Below are positions 26,310 through 37,426 of a DNA stretch of 64,000 nt, one piece after another (the stretch's first letter is position 1; each line of letters opens with the position of its first letter). This stretch comes from Sulfurospirillum arsenophilum NBRC 109478 (lineage in GTDB: Bacteria > Campylobacterota > Campylobacteria > Campylobacterales > Sulfurospirillaceae). The stretch lies in NCBI RefSeq assembly GCF_000813345.1, contig NZ_BBQF01000001.1:1-64000 (forward strand), given 5' to 3'. The position numbers and the translations under genes are program-made. The notes under the pieces were generated by a model. It was given only the letters and a program-made list of their open reading frames with translations, did no database searches and was not told the origin of the DNA.

Positions 26310-28631
26310 ATGAATAGCTCTTTTTATAATGGTGTTTCTGGTATCAAATCACAACAATTTGCGATGGATGTCCAAGCCAATAATATTGCAAATGCTAATA
26401 CCAATGGGTACAAATACAGTAGCCCAGAAATTTCATCTCTTTTCTCAACAGCATTAACAGGTGCTTATGCTTCTTATGCTAACGATAGAGGGCTTGGAGC
26501 CCAAAGCCAAACTACGGCTCTTAATATGGGACAAGGTGTTCTTGAAAATACTGACAGCCCTTTTGATCTTGCTATTCAAGGCGAGGGTTGGTTTGGTGTC
26601 AAAGGGCAAAATGCAGCCAAAACATATTACACACGGGCAGGCTCTTTTTCACTGGATGGGAAAGGCTCTTTAGTCAATGCTGATGGTTATTACCTTATGG
26701 CAACATCGGGTAATAATATGACACCTGCATCGCTTGATGCTGCAACGCTTGCTAAATTTGGAACGTATTACAAATCAACTTCCACCAGCCCTGTCACACC
26801 TTATGCCATTACACCGATGACCGATATTCCGCTAGGAACTGTTGGAGGGCAAACAAAAGTAACATTGCCTGACATTCTTTATTATCCACCTGTTGCAACA
26901 TCCAAAGTTTCTTACGGTGCTAATCTTGACCCTAAAATTACTACGGGCGCCGTTGTTGTTCCTCTTAACGCAGCCGATTACACGGCAACCGTAACTCCAT
27001 CGGTGCTAGCAAGCTTAAGTGGAACCATCAGCAATACAACTGCCCTTCTAAATCCACAAGCTGGAGACGCTGTTACCATTACCCTCACAGACATTGATGG
27101 AAAAACACAAAATATTTCAACAACACTGGATGCCTCTCTTAACTGGAGTATTTTAAATACAGACATTAGTGGTTTAAACACCACCTCCAACGTAACCGCA
27201 AGCGTGTCAGTTTCCTACCCAACCGTTGTTGCACCGCTTAATGCGGCTGATTATGTCTCAACCGTGACTCCAACGCCGTTAGGAAAAGCAAGTTTAAGTG
27301 GAACAGTTAGCAATACACCTGCCCTTCAAAATCCTAAAGCAGGCGACCAAGTTACCATTACCCTCACAGACATTGATGGCAAAACTCAAACTATTTTAAC
27401 AACACTAGATTCCTCTCTTAACTGGAGTATTACAAATGCAGATGTGAGTAGCTTAAATATCACTTCTAATTTTACCGCAAGTGTATCGGTGACCTCCCCT
27501 GCAGCTACTATACCTCTTAATGCGGCTGATTACACCGCAGCAGTAACACCAACTGCTTTAGGGAAAGTGAGCTTAAATGGAACTGTTAGCAATACAACGG
27601 CCCTTCAAAATCCCAAAGAAGGTGACACCGTTACGATTACATTTACCGATATCAATGGAAAAAAACAAAATATTTCAACAACGCTTGATGCCTCTCTTAA
27701 CTGGAGTATCACAAATGCAGATGTCAGTAGCTTAAACACCAATTCTGATTTAACCACAAGTGTTTCGGTTACCTCCACACAAGAAGTTGTCAATACAGAG
27801 CATTATACTACGGGTATTATTGCCCCTGATGGAACAAAAGATATCATTGATATGACCTTTACCAAACAAGTACCTCAAGGTTCATCAGGCAGTACATGGA
27901 ATGCGAATGTTAAGGTGCTAAGTTACCTTGAAGATTATGTTGTCGAAAATTATGATGCTACAAAAACATACGATCCTTTAGTATATAACGTTGATCTCAC
28001 AAAAGGAACTGTTACAAAAATTTATGATCCTACAAAATATTATGTCGATACATCAGCCAATAAAGTCTATGACATTGTCGATGCCCAAACAGGGGTACTC
28101 ACCTTTGGTGGAGCAGGACAACTTTTATCAAACTCACTCCCCGCGCTCTCCAACGGAGGAACACCTTTAGAGCTTAACCTTGGAACGGTTGGTGGTTATG
28201 ATGGACTTATTTCGAGCACCACGATCAAAAAATCCAATGTTGTAACTTCCAATGGTACAGTCGAAGGCTTTTTAACAGGCTACGCAATGGATGGTAACGG
28301 TAACATTGTTGCAGGATTTAGTAATGGTAAAAGCTCTGCCATTGCCAAAGTTGCCATTTATCATTTTCAAAATGATCAAGGTCTTATGCAAGACTCTGCA
28401 ACACTTTTTGAAAAGTCTGACAATAGCGGTGAACCCATTTTTTATACCGATAAAAACGGTAAGAGTTTTCTAGGTTCTACCATTTTTAGCAACAAGCTAG
28501 AAGGCAGTAACATTAACATGGCTACGGCGTTAACCGAGCTTATTATTGTTCAAAAAGCGTTCGATGCTAGTTCAAAAAGCATCACGACAAGTGATGAATT
28601 ACTTCAAAATGCTATTAACATGAAAAGATAA
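26310..28631 (+). CDS. flgE: Flagellar hook protein FlgE paralogue with three Ig-like repeats
   Basis: The 773-residue protein has the conserved rod/hook N-terminus (NGVSGIKSQQFAMDVQANN) and C-terminus (ALTELIIVQKAFDASSKSI) that form the D0/D1 core. The exposed centre holds three tandem repeats of about 92 residues (218-308, 309-401, 402-493), each beginning PLNAADY and containing DITGK-like TD(I)(D/N)GK and LNWSI, as in bacterial Ig-like domains. Its place after fliK-flgD corresponds to the hook gene of Campylobacter fliK-flgD-flgE clusters. A second, longer hook protein gene follows, so one may be the main hook and the other a minor or junction subunit. Confidence 0.85.
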   Translation: MNSSFYNGVSGIKSQQFAMDVQANNIANANTNGYKYSSPEISSLFSTALTGAYASYANDRGLGAQSQTTALNMGQGVLENTDSPFDLAIQGEGWFGVKGQNAAKTYYTRAGSFSLDGKGSLVNADGYYLMATSGNNMTPASLDAATLAKFGTYYKSTSTSPVTPYAITPMTDIPLGTVGGQTKVTLPDILYYPPVATSKVSYGANLDPKITTGAVVVPLNAADYTATVTPSVLASLSGTISNTTALLNPQAGDAVTITLTDIDGKTQNISTTLDASLNWSILNTDISGLNTTSNVTASVSVSYPTVVAPLNAADYVSTVTPTPLGKASLSGTVSNTPALQNPKAGDQVTITLTDIDGKTQTILTTLDSSLNWSITNADVSSLNITSNFTASVSVTSPAATIPLNAADYTAAVTPTALGKVSLNGTVSNTTALQNPKEGDTVTITFTDINGKKQNISTTLDASLNWSITNADVSSLNTNSDLTTSVSVTSTQEVVNTEHYTTGIIAPDGTKDIIDMTFTKQVPQGSSGSTWNANVKVLSYLEDYVVENYDATKTYDPLVYNVDLTKGTVTKIYDPTKYYVDTSANKVYDIVDAQTGVLTFGGAGQLLSNSLPALSNGGTPLELNLGTVGGYDGLISSTTIKKSNVVTSNGTVEGFLTGYAMDGNGNIVAGFSNGKSSAIAKVAIYHFQNDQGLMQDSATLFEKSDNSGEPIFYTDKNGKSFLGSTIFSNKLEGSNINMATALTELIIVQKAFDASSKSITTSDELLQNAINMKR
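26961..27788 (+). repeat. Three tandem repeats of about 273-279 bp in the first hook gene
   Basis: Units begin at 26961, 27234 and 27513 with a PLNAADY codon run. Units two and three are close to each other at DNA level, for example at the LNWSITNADVSSLN segment, which suggests a fairly recent duplication. In-frame copy-number change by recombination would alter hook surface size. Confidence 0.85.
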
Positions 28632-28648
28632 ACGAAAATCACATTTTC

Positions 28649-28666
28649 ATGGAATAAAAATTGCTT
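28649..28666 (+). promoter_or_regulatory. Sigma-54 promoter upstream of the second hook gene
   Basis: ATGGAATAAAAATTGCTT holds GG at 28651-28652 and GC at 28663-28664, ten bases apart. It lies 53 bases before the start codon, so the major hook gene has its own RpoN promoter in addition to read-through from fliK. Confidence 0.78.
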
Positions 28667-28718
28667 TCATTTTGATACAAATTTATAAAAATAAAAAGTA
28701 ACTTTAAAAGGATACGCT

Positions 28719-31220
28719 ATGATGAGATCACTTTGGGCCGGCGTTACCGGATTGCAGGCACACCAGATCGCAATGGACGTTGAAGGTAATAACATCGCAA
28801 ACGTTAATACCACAGGCTTTAAATACTCTCGTGCAAATTTTTCGGATCTATTAAGTCAAACCGCCAAAATTGCGACAGCGCCCCAAGGTGAACTCGGTGG
28901 TAAAAATGCCATGCAAATTGGACTTGGAACACAAATCAGCACAGTTACAAAAATCTTTAAACAAGGCTCCATCGAAACCACTGACAAAACCACCGACCTT
29001 GCGATTCAAGGCGATGGATTTTTCGTTGTCTCTCCTGATGGCGGAAGTACCTACAAATACACGAGAAGTGGCGACTTTACCTTTGATGCCGATGGTAACT
29101 TTGTTGATACCAATGGATACATTGCTCAAGGATGGGTTAGAGATAAAATAACTAACAATATTGATTCTACTTCACCGATAGGAAATATTACCATTCCTCC
29201 AGGACTCACTACACCTGCAAATGATACAAGCTTCATTTCTGTTAAAGCAAACTTAGATTCAGGCATTAGTGTAGGTACAAAAATATCACCTGCCTATCAA
29301 CTTGATCAATACAGCGGCTGGTACGATAAAAATACCGATGGCGTTAGAGACACCGCGGCTGGAACTGGCGCTTCTGAAGTACACAATGAAAATGATGCAT
29401 TTGATAACTATTACAACACCAGTGACAAACTTGTTGAACGTGGTTTAGATATGGGTGCTCTCTTTAATTCAACAGGCGATGCCTTTAGCTTGCGTAATGG
29501 TCAAGGCGTATGGGTAAGTTATGCCGAAGCAAAATGGACTTCTGCTTCTGTTACAACTTTTGGTCAATTAGATATTACTTTAAATGGTACAACTATTTCT
29601 GGACCTGTTACTAGCATTGGCGATATTATTAATGCAATTAGTGATAAATCAAGTGTTACAGGGATTACAGCAAAACTTACTGGTACCGATCAAATAACAT
29701 TAATTAATACCAATAGAAATGGTACTGAAGAGAGTATGAAGAACATTAAGTTGACCGTTAATGCAGGTAATGCTGTAAATGGTTTGGCTAATACCGTTGT
29801 TAATACAGCCTATCAGTATGCTTACAGTAGTTCATTTAGTGCTACTACTCCTAATTATAATGATAATACAGTAAGACAATTTACAACAACTGAAGATTTA
29901 CGTAATTTTATGCAAACAGATGCACGATTAAACGTCAACTATCAAGCAAGTACAGTTGCTACGATAGGTGCGTGGACTGGAGCAACCGCTTTAGCCAATA
30001 AAAATGATGGTGTAGCTGTCATTATGAATAATCAAGGACAATTCCAGATAAACAACCCTGTGGGTGATGCTGTTAATACAGATGATGGTGATATTTTTGC
30101 AGGGACAACTTTATCAGCAGCAAGAAGCATCCCTGCAGGTATTGCTTTTGTAGCTGGTGATTTTATCAATAATTCAGGTGCTGCGATTACTATTCTTGCA
30201 GCAGATAATAGTACTGGTGCCAATATTACTATCCCTGTTGGTGGCACGTTAGTAACACCTTTTACTTTACTTAATCCAGTTACACTCCCTATTGGAACTA
30301 CATTTGTCAATAATATTAATATCGATACCGTTGATCAAAAACAAGATATGTATCTCTCTATTACTGGACTTACAAATGCTAGTACAGGAATAGGCGTAAA
30401 TACAAAATTTAATTCTGCAATGGAAGGTCTTGGAGGAGCAATTACTACAGGTACTTCTTATAGAACTTCTCAAGGTATTTATGCAGCCAGTCATGCTTCA
30501 AGTATTGATGTGTATGACTCACTGGGTTCAAAACATACGGTACGCTTTGAGTTTACTAAAACAGGTTTTACAGATAGCGGTGGAACAGAGTGGTCTGTTC
30601 AAGTTAGTGTTCCTTCCCCTGGTAAAATCAACTCGGCTGGATCAACAAAACAGCCTGAAAATATTATTACAGGAACCATTAGTTTTAACTCTGATGGTTC
30701 ATTATCAACATTTTCACCAACAAATATAACATACACTGCAAATAACGGTTCAACACCTAACCAAAATATTGAGCTTAATTTTGGTACGAGTACTCAATTC
30801 GATGGTATGACCAGTTTTGATAAAGACTCTAACACTTCAGGTATTAGCCAAGATGGTTATGCAGGTGGTGACCTTAATGGTCTTAGTGTTGATGAAACAG
30901 GAACGATCATCGGTAGCTTTACGAATGGGCGAAGTTTTGGGTTAGCTCAAATTGCTATGTCAACGTTTACCAACAACCAAGGTCTAGAGAGTGATGGTGG
31001 TAACTGTTTTATTCAAACCTCAAACTCAGGTGATCCTATCGTTGGACAGGCAAGTTCGGGTGGTAAAGGTAGTATTCAGGCAAGCTCCCTTGAGATGAGT
31101 AACGTTGACCTTTCACGCTCCTTAACACAGTTGATTGTTATCCAAAGGGGTTATCAAGCGAACTCAAAAACGATCACAACCGCCGATGAAATGTTAAACA
31201 CTCTTCTACAACTCAAATAA
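28719..31220 (+). CDS. flgE: Major flagellar hook protein FlgE
   Basis: The 833-residue protein begins MMRSLWAGVTGLQAHQIAMD, close to my recollection of the long hook protein of Campylobacter jejuni (Cj1729c type), and ends with QLIVIQRGYQANSKTITTAD, the conserved hook D0 helix. The centre is large and variable (Thr/Asn/Gly-rich), as in other Campylobacterota hooks. The gene has its own sigma-54 promoter and a GGATA-like ribosome site. It is probably the main hook subunit. Confidence 0.9.
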   Translation: MMRSLWAGVTGLQAHQIAMDVEGNNIANVNTTGFKYSRANFSDLLSQTAKIATAPQGELGGKNAMQIGLGTQISTVTKIFKQGSIETTDKTTDLAIQGDGFFVVSPDGGSTYKYTRSGDFTFDADGNFVDTNGYIAQGWVRDKITNNIDSTSPIGNITIPPGLTTPANDTSFISVKANLDSGISVGTKISPAYQLDQYSGWYDKNTDGVRDTAAGTGASEVHNENDAFDNYYNTSDKLVERGLDMGALFNSTGDAFSLRNGQGVWVSYAEAKWTSASVTTFGQLDITLNGTTISGPVTSIGDIINAISDKSSVTGITAKLTGTDQITLINTNRNGTEESMKNIKLTVNAGNAVNGLANTVVNTAYQYAYSSSFSATTPNYNDNTVRQFTTTEDLRNFMQTDARLNVNYQASTVATIGAWTGATALANKNDGVAVIMNNQGQFQINNPVGDAVNTDDGDIFAGTTLSAARSIPAGIAFVAGDFINNSGAAITILAADNSTGANITIPVGGTLVTPFTLLNPVTLPIGTTFVNNINIDTVDQKQDMYLSITGLTNASTGIGVNTKFNSAMEGLGGAITTGTSYRTSQGIYAASHASSIDVYDSLGSKHTVRFEFTKTGFTDSGGTEWSVQVSVPSPGKINSAGSTKQPENIITGTISFNSDGSLSTFSPTNITYTANNGSTPNQNIELNFGTSTQFDGMTSFDKDSNTSGISQDGYAGGDLNGLSVDETGTIIGSFTNGRSFGLAQIAMSTFTNNQGLESDGGNCFIQTSNSGDPIVGQASSGGKGSIQASSLEMSNVDLSRSLTQLIVIQRGYQANSKTITTADEMLNTLLQLK

Positions 31221-31248
31221 CAATTTTTTAGCTTACATGTAATACAAT

Positions 31249-31272
31249 GAGTCCCAAAAAAACTTGGGACTC
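31249..31272. promoter_or_regulatory. Perfect 9-bp hairpin at the thyX start
   Basis: GAGTCCCAA (31249-31257) and TTGGGACTC (31264-31272) pair around AAAAAC. It ends five bases before the thyX ATG and no ribosome-binding sequence is visible between. A TACAAT at 31243-31248 could be a -10 element, which would start the transcript inside the hairpin. It may instead end the hook transcript. Confidence 0.55.
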
Positions 31273-31277
31273 AACAC

Positions 31278-31892
31278 ATGAAAATCACACTCAACCACTA
31301 CACACCCCTACTCATTTGTGCCGATGCTATTCGTACATGCTGGCAAAGTTTTGACAAAAGTGACGAAGGTGGCGAAAAAGATAAAGAACTCATCGATCGT
31401 GTTGGCAATAAATTTAAACATGCATCAACCTTAGAGCATCTTGTCTATAACTTTTACATCGAAGGAGTTTCCCGTGCTCTGCTTCAAGAGCTTGCACGTC
31501 ACCGTATGGCTTCACTTTCGGTTAAATCAACACGCTACACTCTTAAAGAGTTAAAGAACGAAGAGAGCTTTACATGTAAAGATTTTGAGCGTGCTTCAAA
31601 GTACTTGGTTTTAACAGATATTGAGATGGTGGATGAAATGAGCATCAAGGCACTTGAAAACCTTCGTTTAGTGCTTGTGGAAGGCATTAGCAACGATAAG
31701 GCGAAATACTGCCTTCCTGAGAGCTACAAGACCGAACTCACATGGACGATCAACGCTAGAAGTCTTCAAAACTTTTTATCTCTGCGCAGTGATAAAAGTG
31801 CGCTTTGGGAAATTCAAAATCTAGCCCACACACTTTACGATGCACTACCAGAAGATCATAAATATCTTTTTAATATCAAAGAACCTGTTTAA
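31278..31892 (+). CDS. thyX: Flavin-dependent thymidylate synthase
   Basis: The 204-residue protein has the ThyX motif RHR-x7-S as [11 protein letters not shown] near residue 75. It makes dTMP from dUMP using FAD, NADPH and methylenetetrahydrofolate, replacing ThyA, as in many Campylobacterota. The last four bases overlap the convergent ruvC. An exact TTTACATGTAAA occurs in the middle of the gene. Confidence 0.96.
   Translation: MKITLNHYTPLLICADAIRTCWQSFDKSDEGGEKDKELIDRVGNKFKHASTLEHLVYNFYIEGVSRALLQELARHRMASLSVKSTRYTLKELKNEESFTCKDFERASKYLVLTDIEMVDEMSIKALENLRLVLVEGISNDKAKYCLPESYKTELTWTINARSLQNFLSLRSDKSALWEIQNLAHTLYDALPEDHKYLFNIKEPV
31569..31580. repeat. TTTACATGTAAA palindrome inside thyX
   Basis: Perfect copy, read as Phe-Thr-Cys-Lys. 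Confidence 0.9.
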
Positions 31893-32362
31893 CTTACTTT
31901 AACCCTTTGGGCATGCGTGATGGCTATGGCAATAGCGTCGGTAATGTCCAGAGGTTTTATCTCTTGTTTTATGCCCAAAATTTTCTTCACCATAAAGGCT
32001 ACTTGCTCTTTAGTCGCTTTACCATTACCTGTTACGGCTTTTTTAACTTGAAGAGCGGTATATTCACTAAAATTACCAATCATTTGTAAAATTTTTAAAC
32101 TGAGCGCACCTCGAAACTGTGCTAGTTTTATCACCGTTTGAGGATTATATGCGTAAAAAATATCTTCGATAGCTACTTCATCAATGGAATGCTGTTTAAA
32201 GATGGTATCAAGTCCTTCAACCAACTCCATAATTTGATGTTGAAGTATCTTTTCTTTAATTTTTATAAGCCCTGCTTCAATCAAAATAACACTGTTTTTT
32301 TCTTTTTTTAAAATAGAATATCCACAGTTACGCGTTCCTGGATCAATACCTAAAATAACCAA
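31889..32362 (-). CDS. ruvC: Holliday junction resolvase RuvC
   Basis: The 157-residue protein has the catalytic first aspartate in [15 protein letters not shown], the glutamate in VAIEDIFYA and the C-terminal acidic pair in [11 protein letters not shown]. RuvC cuts Holliday junctions with RuvAB. Its position next to dnaA matches the ruvC-oriC-dnaA order known for Campylobacterota origins. Confidence 0.95.
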   Translation of the reverse strand: MVILGIDPGTRNCGYSILKKEKNSVILIEAGLIKIKEKILQHQIMELVEGLDTIFKQHSIDEVAIEDIFYAYNPQTVIKLAQFRGALSLKILQMIGNFSEYTALQVKKAVTGNGKATKEQVAFMVKKILGIKQEIKPLDITDAIAIAITHAQRVKVS

Positions 32363-32373
32363 TTTTTTGTCCT

Positions 32374-32501
32374 TTATTCACAGGGTTGTTCACAGGGTGA
32401 ATAACTTTTTTCACATTATACCTATACACGCTTTAACATATAACTAATAATAGTTTAGATAAAATAAAACAAACTTATTCACATGATATTCACAGGGTGA
32501 A
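32374..32501. other. Replication origin, upstream DnaA-box cluster (oriC1)
   Basis: Between ruvC and dnaA there are two perfect TTATTCACA boxes (32374-32382 and 32475-32483) and near matches TTGTTCACA (32386-32394), TTATTCACC on the minus strand (32396-32404), TTTTTCACA (32407-32415) and ATATTCACA (32486-32494). The palindrome TTCACAGGGTGAA occurs at 32389-32401 and again at 32489-32501, exactly 100 bases apart. An AT-rich stretch between them could be the unwinding element. Bipartite origins flanking dnaA are established in this phylum. Confidence 0.85.
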
Positions 32502-32521
32502 GACTTTTTTAAGGAGTGTGT

Positions 32522-33847
32522 TTGTTAGCAGATAATGTCATAGAACTTTTAAAAGAGGAGATCTCTTCACAAGAATATGATCGCTATATTAAACAACTAA
32601 AATTTCACGAAAAAGCCTCTAATTCGGATCAAATGGTCTTTCTTGCCCCTAATATTTTAATCGCTAATTGGGTTAGAACCAAATACGCCGATAAAATTGC
32701 CCATCTCTTTGAACTTAAAACGGGTAAAAAACCTGAAGTGAAAATTGTCCTTAAAGAGCATCTTAAAACCACAAAAGCGAAATCAACACCTGTTGAGATG
32801 ATCGATGCTATTAAAAGCACTAAAAACACTATTTTAAACCCATCGTATACGTTTAACAGCTTTGTTGTAGGAAGCTCAAATCAATACGCTTACACGGCTG
32901 CTAAATCCATTGCAGAAAAACCAGGTGTTATGTACAATCCTGTCTTTATTTATGGTCCTACGGGACTTGGAAAAACACACCTTATTCACGCTATTGGTAA
33001 TTACGCTCAAGGTAAAGGTAAAATCGTTATTTATGCGACGATTGAGCAGTTTATGAATGACTTTACCTATAATCTTCGCAACCAGTCTATGGACAGATTT
33101 AGAGAAAAATACCGTAACTGCGATGTTTTGCTTATTGATGATACTCAATTTTTATCTAATAAAATTCAAACACAAGAAGAGTTCTTTCATACATTCAATG
33201 AACTTCACTCTGCAGGTAAACAGATTGTTTTAACGTCTGATAAACCACCAAAGATGATTAATGGGCTTGAAGATCGCTTAAAAAGTCGCTTTGAATGGGG
33301 TTTAATTGCAGATATTGGCTTACCAGAATTAGAAACAAAAATTGCCATTATTAAAAAGAAGTGTGAACTTGATGGTATTAATCTTAACAGCGATATTGTC
33401 AATTATATTGCTGCCAATATGGGCGATAACATCCGTGAAATCGAAAGTGCTATTATCAACCTCAATGCGTATGCATCGCTGATGCGTCAAGAAATTACCC
33501 TTGATTTTGCTAAAAATGTTATGCGTGAACAGATTAAAGAGCGTCGTGAAAATATTAGCCTTGAAGATATTATTCAAATTATTGCCAAAGATTTGAATAT
33601 TAAACCAAGTGAAATCAAATCAACGAAACGTAGTAAAAATATCGTAGAAGCAAGGCGTATTGGTATCTATTTGGCACGAACACTCACACCAAACTCAATG
33701 CCATCTTTAGCAACTTATTTTGGAATGAAAGATCATACAGCCGTTTCACACAATATTAAAAAAATTAACGAACTTATTGAAACCAATGAATCTTTTAAAC
33801 TCAAGGTTGAAGATCTTAAAAATAAAATTTTAACGAAGCAAATGTAA
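32522..33847 (+). CDS. dnaA: Chromosomal replication initiator DnaA
   Basis: The 441-residue protein has the Walker A GPTGLGKTHL, Walker B LLIDDTQFL, and the DnaA C-terminal box-binding motif DHTAVSHNIKKI. The frame also opens at a GTG at 32516, but that codon overlaps the AAGGAG ribosome site (32511-32516), so TTG at 32522 with a 5-base spacing is chosen. A TTG start could keep DnaA levels low. It lies between the two DnaA-box clusters. Confidence 0.95.
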   Translation: MLADNVIELLKEEISSQEYDRYIKQLKFHEKASNSDQMVFLAPNILIANWVRTKYADKIAHLFELKTGKKPEVKIVLKEHLKTTKAKSTPVEMIDAIKSTKNTILNPSYTFNSFVVGSSNQYAYTAAKSIAEKPGVMYNPVFIYGPTGLGKTHLIHAIGNYAQGKGKIVIYATIEQFMNDFTYNLRNQSMDRFREKYRNCDVLLIDDTQFLSNKIQTQEEFFHTFNELHSAGKQIVLTSDKPPKMINGLEDRLKSRFEWGLIADIGLPELETKIAIIKKKCELDGINLNSDIVNYIAANMGDNIREIESAIINLNAYASLMRQEITLDFAKNVMREQIKERRENISLEDIIQIIAKDLNIKPSEIKSTKRSKNIVEARRIGIYLARTLTPNSMPSLATYFGMKDHTAVSHNIKKINELIETNESFKLKVEDLKNKILTKQM

Positions 33848-34004
33848 AAAGTTTTGATAACAAGTGTGATGAGATGTGAAAAACTCACAACAAATCTTTC
33901 ACGCAAATAATCCCTAGTTTGAGGTATAATATTGATGTTTTCACAAATTCATCCCATTCTACTACTTCATCTATCTTTAAATTAAATAATAAAAAGGAGA
34001 CTCA
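33848..34004. other. Downstream DnaA-box region, possible second half of oriC
   Basis: The dnaA-dnaN gap holds TTTTTCACA on the minus strand (33875-33883), GTTTTCACA (33937-33945) and other partial TCAC-type sites, weaker than the upstream cluster. A TATAAT at 33925-33930 is the likely dnaN promoter. By analogy with Helicobacter oriC2 this may contribute to the origin, but the box quality is modest. Confidence 0.5.
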
Positions 34005-35072
34005 ATGAAAGTTTCGATTAAAAAAAGCATTTTAGAAAACATGTTATTGAACATTCAACCCTATTTAGAAAAAAAAGATTTAAGTCAAATTACATCACAT
34101 GTTTTACTCATAACCGAAGAGAGTCAATTTATACTCAAAGCAACCGATTATGAAATTGGTCTTAGTTACCATACACCAGAGATCAAAATCATTACAGAAG
34201 GTAATGCAACCGCTAATGGAAAAAAACTTTTGGATATTATCAAAGGTTTAAAAGATGACGAAGTTGTTTTGGAAACGATCAATGATTACCTCTATATCAA
34301 ACAGAATAGCTCCAAATTTAAACTTCCAATGTTAAGCCCTAGTGATTTCCCACCTTTCCCTCAAATTGACGCTAAGCCTAAATTTGACATCAATAGCAAT
34401 ACCCTTGTTCGTTCTATCAAAAAAATAGCTCCTGCCATTGATAGTAACAATCCAAAATTTGAACTTAATGGCTCTTTGATTGATATTAAAGATAACACAA
34501 TCAATCTTGTAGCAACCGATACTAAACGTTTGGCTATTATGCAGATTGAACAACCAACTGAACATAACTTCTCGCTTATTATTCCTAAAAAAGCAATTAG
34601 CGAAATTCAAAAACTCTTTTTTGATAATATAGAAATTTTTTACGATGAAAATACACTGATTGCAAGTTCAGCTCATTTTACATTTTATACCAAACTTATC
34701 AACGGAAAATTCCCTGATTACCAACGCATCATTCCTAAAAATAAAAACTACAGAATTTTACTGAATCGTGAATCTATGGTTGATGCTATTAAACAAATTT
34801 CAATCATCTCTCCTGAAATTAAAATCACCTTTAAACCTGAAAAAATTGTTTTTGAAAGTTTAAACGATGATAACATTGAAGCAAAAACAGAAATTGATTT
34901 TAAAACAGGACTTGATAGTGATATCTACCTTGCAGTTAACAGTCGTTATATTTTAGATTTTTTATCTAACATCGAAAATAGTAACTTTACCTTAGGTTTC
35001 AATGACAGTGGTCTTCCTTTCACATTAGAAAGTGATAATTTTACAACCATTGTTATGCCAATTATGATCTAA
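34005..35072 (+). CDS. dnaN: DNA polymerase III beta subunit (sliding clamp)
   Basis: The 355-residue length and the three-fold DnaN pattern, with NLVATDTKRLAIM, LINGKFPDYQRIIP and a C-terminal TTIVMPIMI tail, identify the sliding clamp. AAAAGGAG precedes the ATG. It lies 158 bases after dnaA and 41 before gyrB, the classical replication gene order. Confidence 0.97.
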   Translation: MKVSIKKSILENMLLNIQPYLEKKDLSQITSHVLLITEESQFILKATDYEIGLSYHTPEIKIITEGNATANGKKLLDIIKGLKDDEVVLETINDYLYIKQNSSKFKLPMLSPSDFPPFPQIDAKPKFDINSNTLVRSIKKIAPAIDSNNPKFELNGSLIDIKDNTINLVATDTKRLAIMQIEQPTEHNFSLIIPKKAISEIQKLFFDNIEIFYDENTLIASSAHFTFYTKLINGKFPDYQRIIPKNKNYRILLNRESMVDAIKQISIISPEIKITFKPEKIVFESLNDDNIEAKTEIDFKTGLDSDIYLAVNSRYILDFLSNIENSNFTLGFNDSGLPFTLESDNFTTIVMPIMI

Positions 35073-35095
35073 GAAACCAAATACAAAAAAGATAA

Positions 35096-37425
<2,330 letters not shown>

Positions 37426-37426
<1 letters not shown>

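Noticed and set aside
26961-27788. Tandem repeats as a CRISPR array
   Set aside because: The units are ~275 bp, in frame and part of a hook protein; no short repeats and spacers are present. No CRISPR array was seen anywhere.
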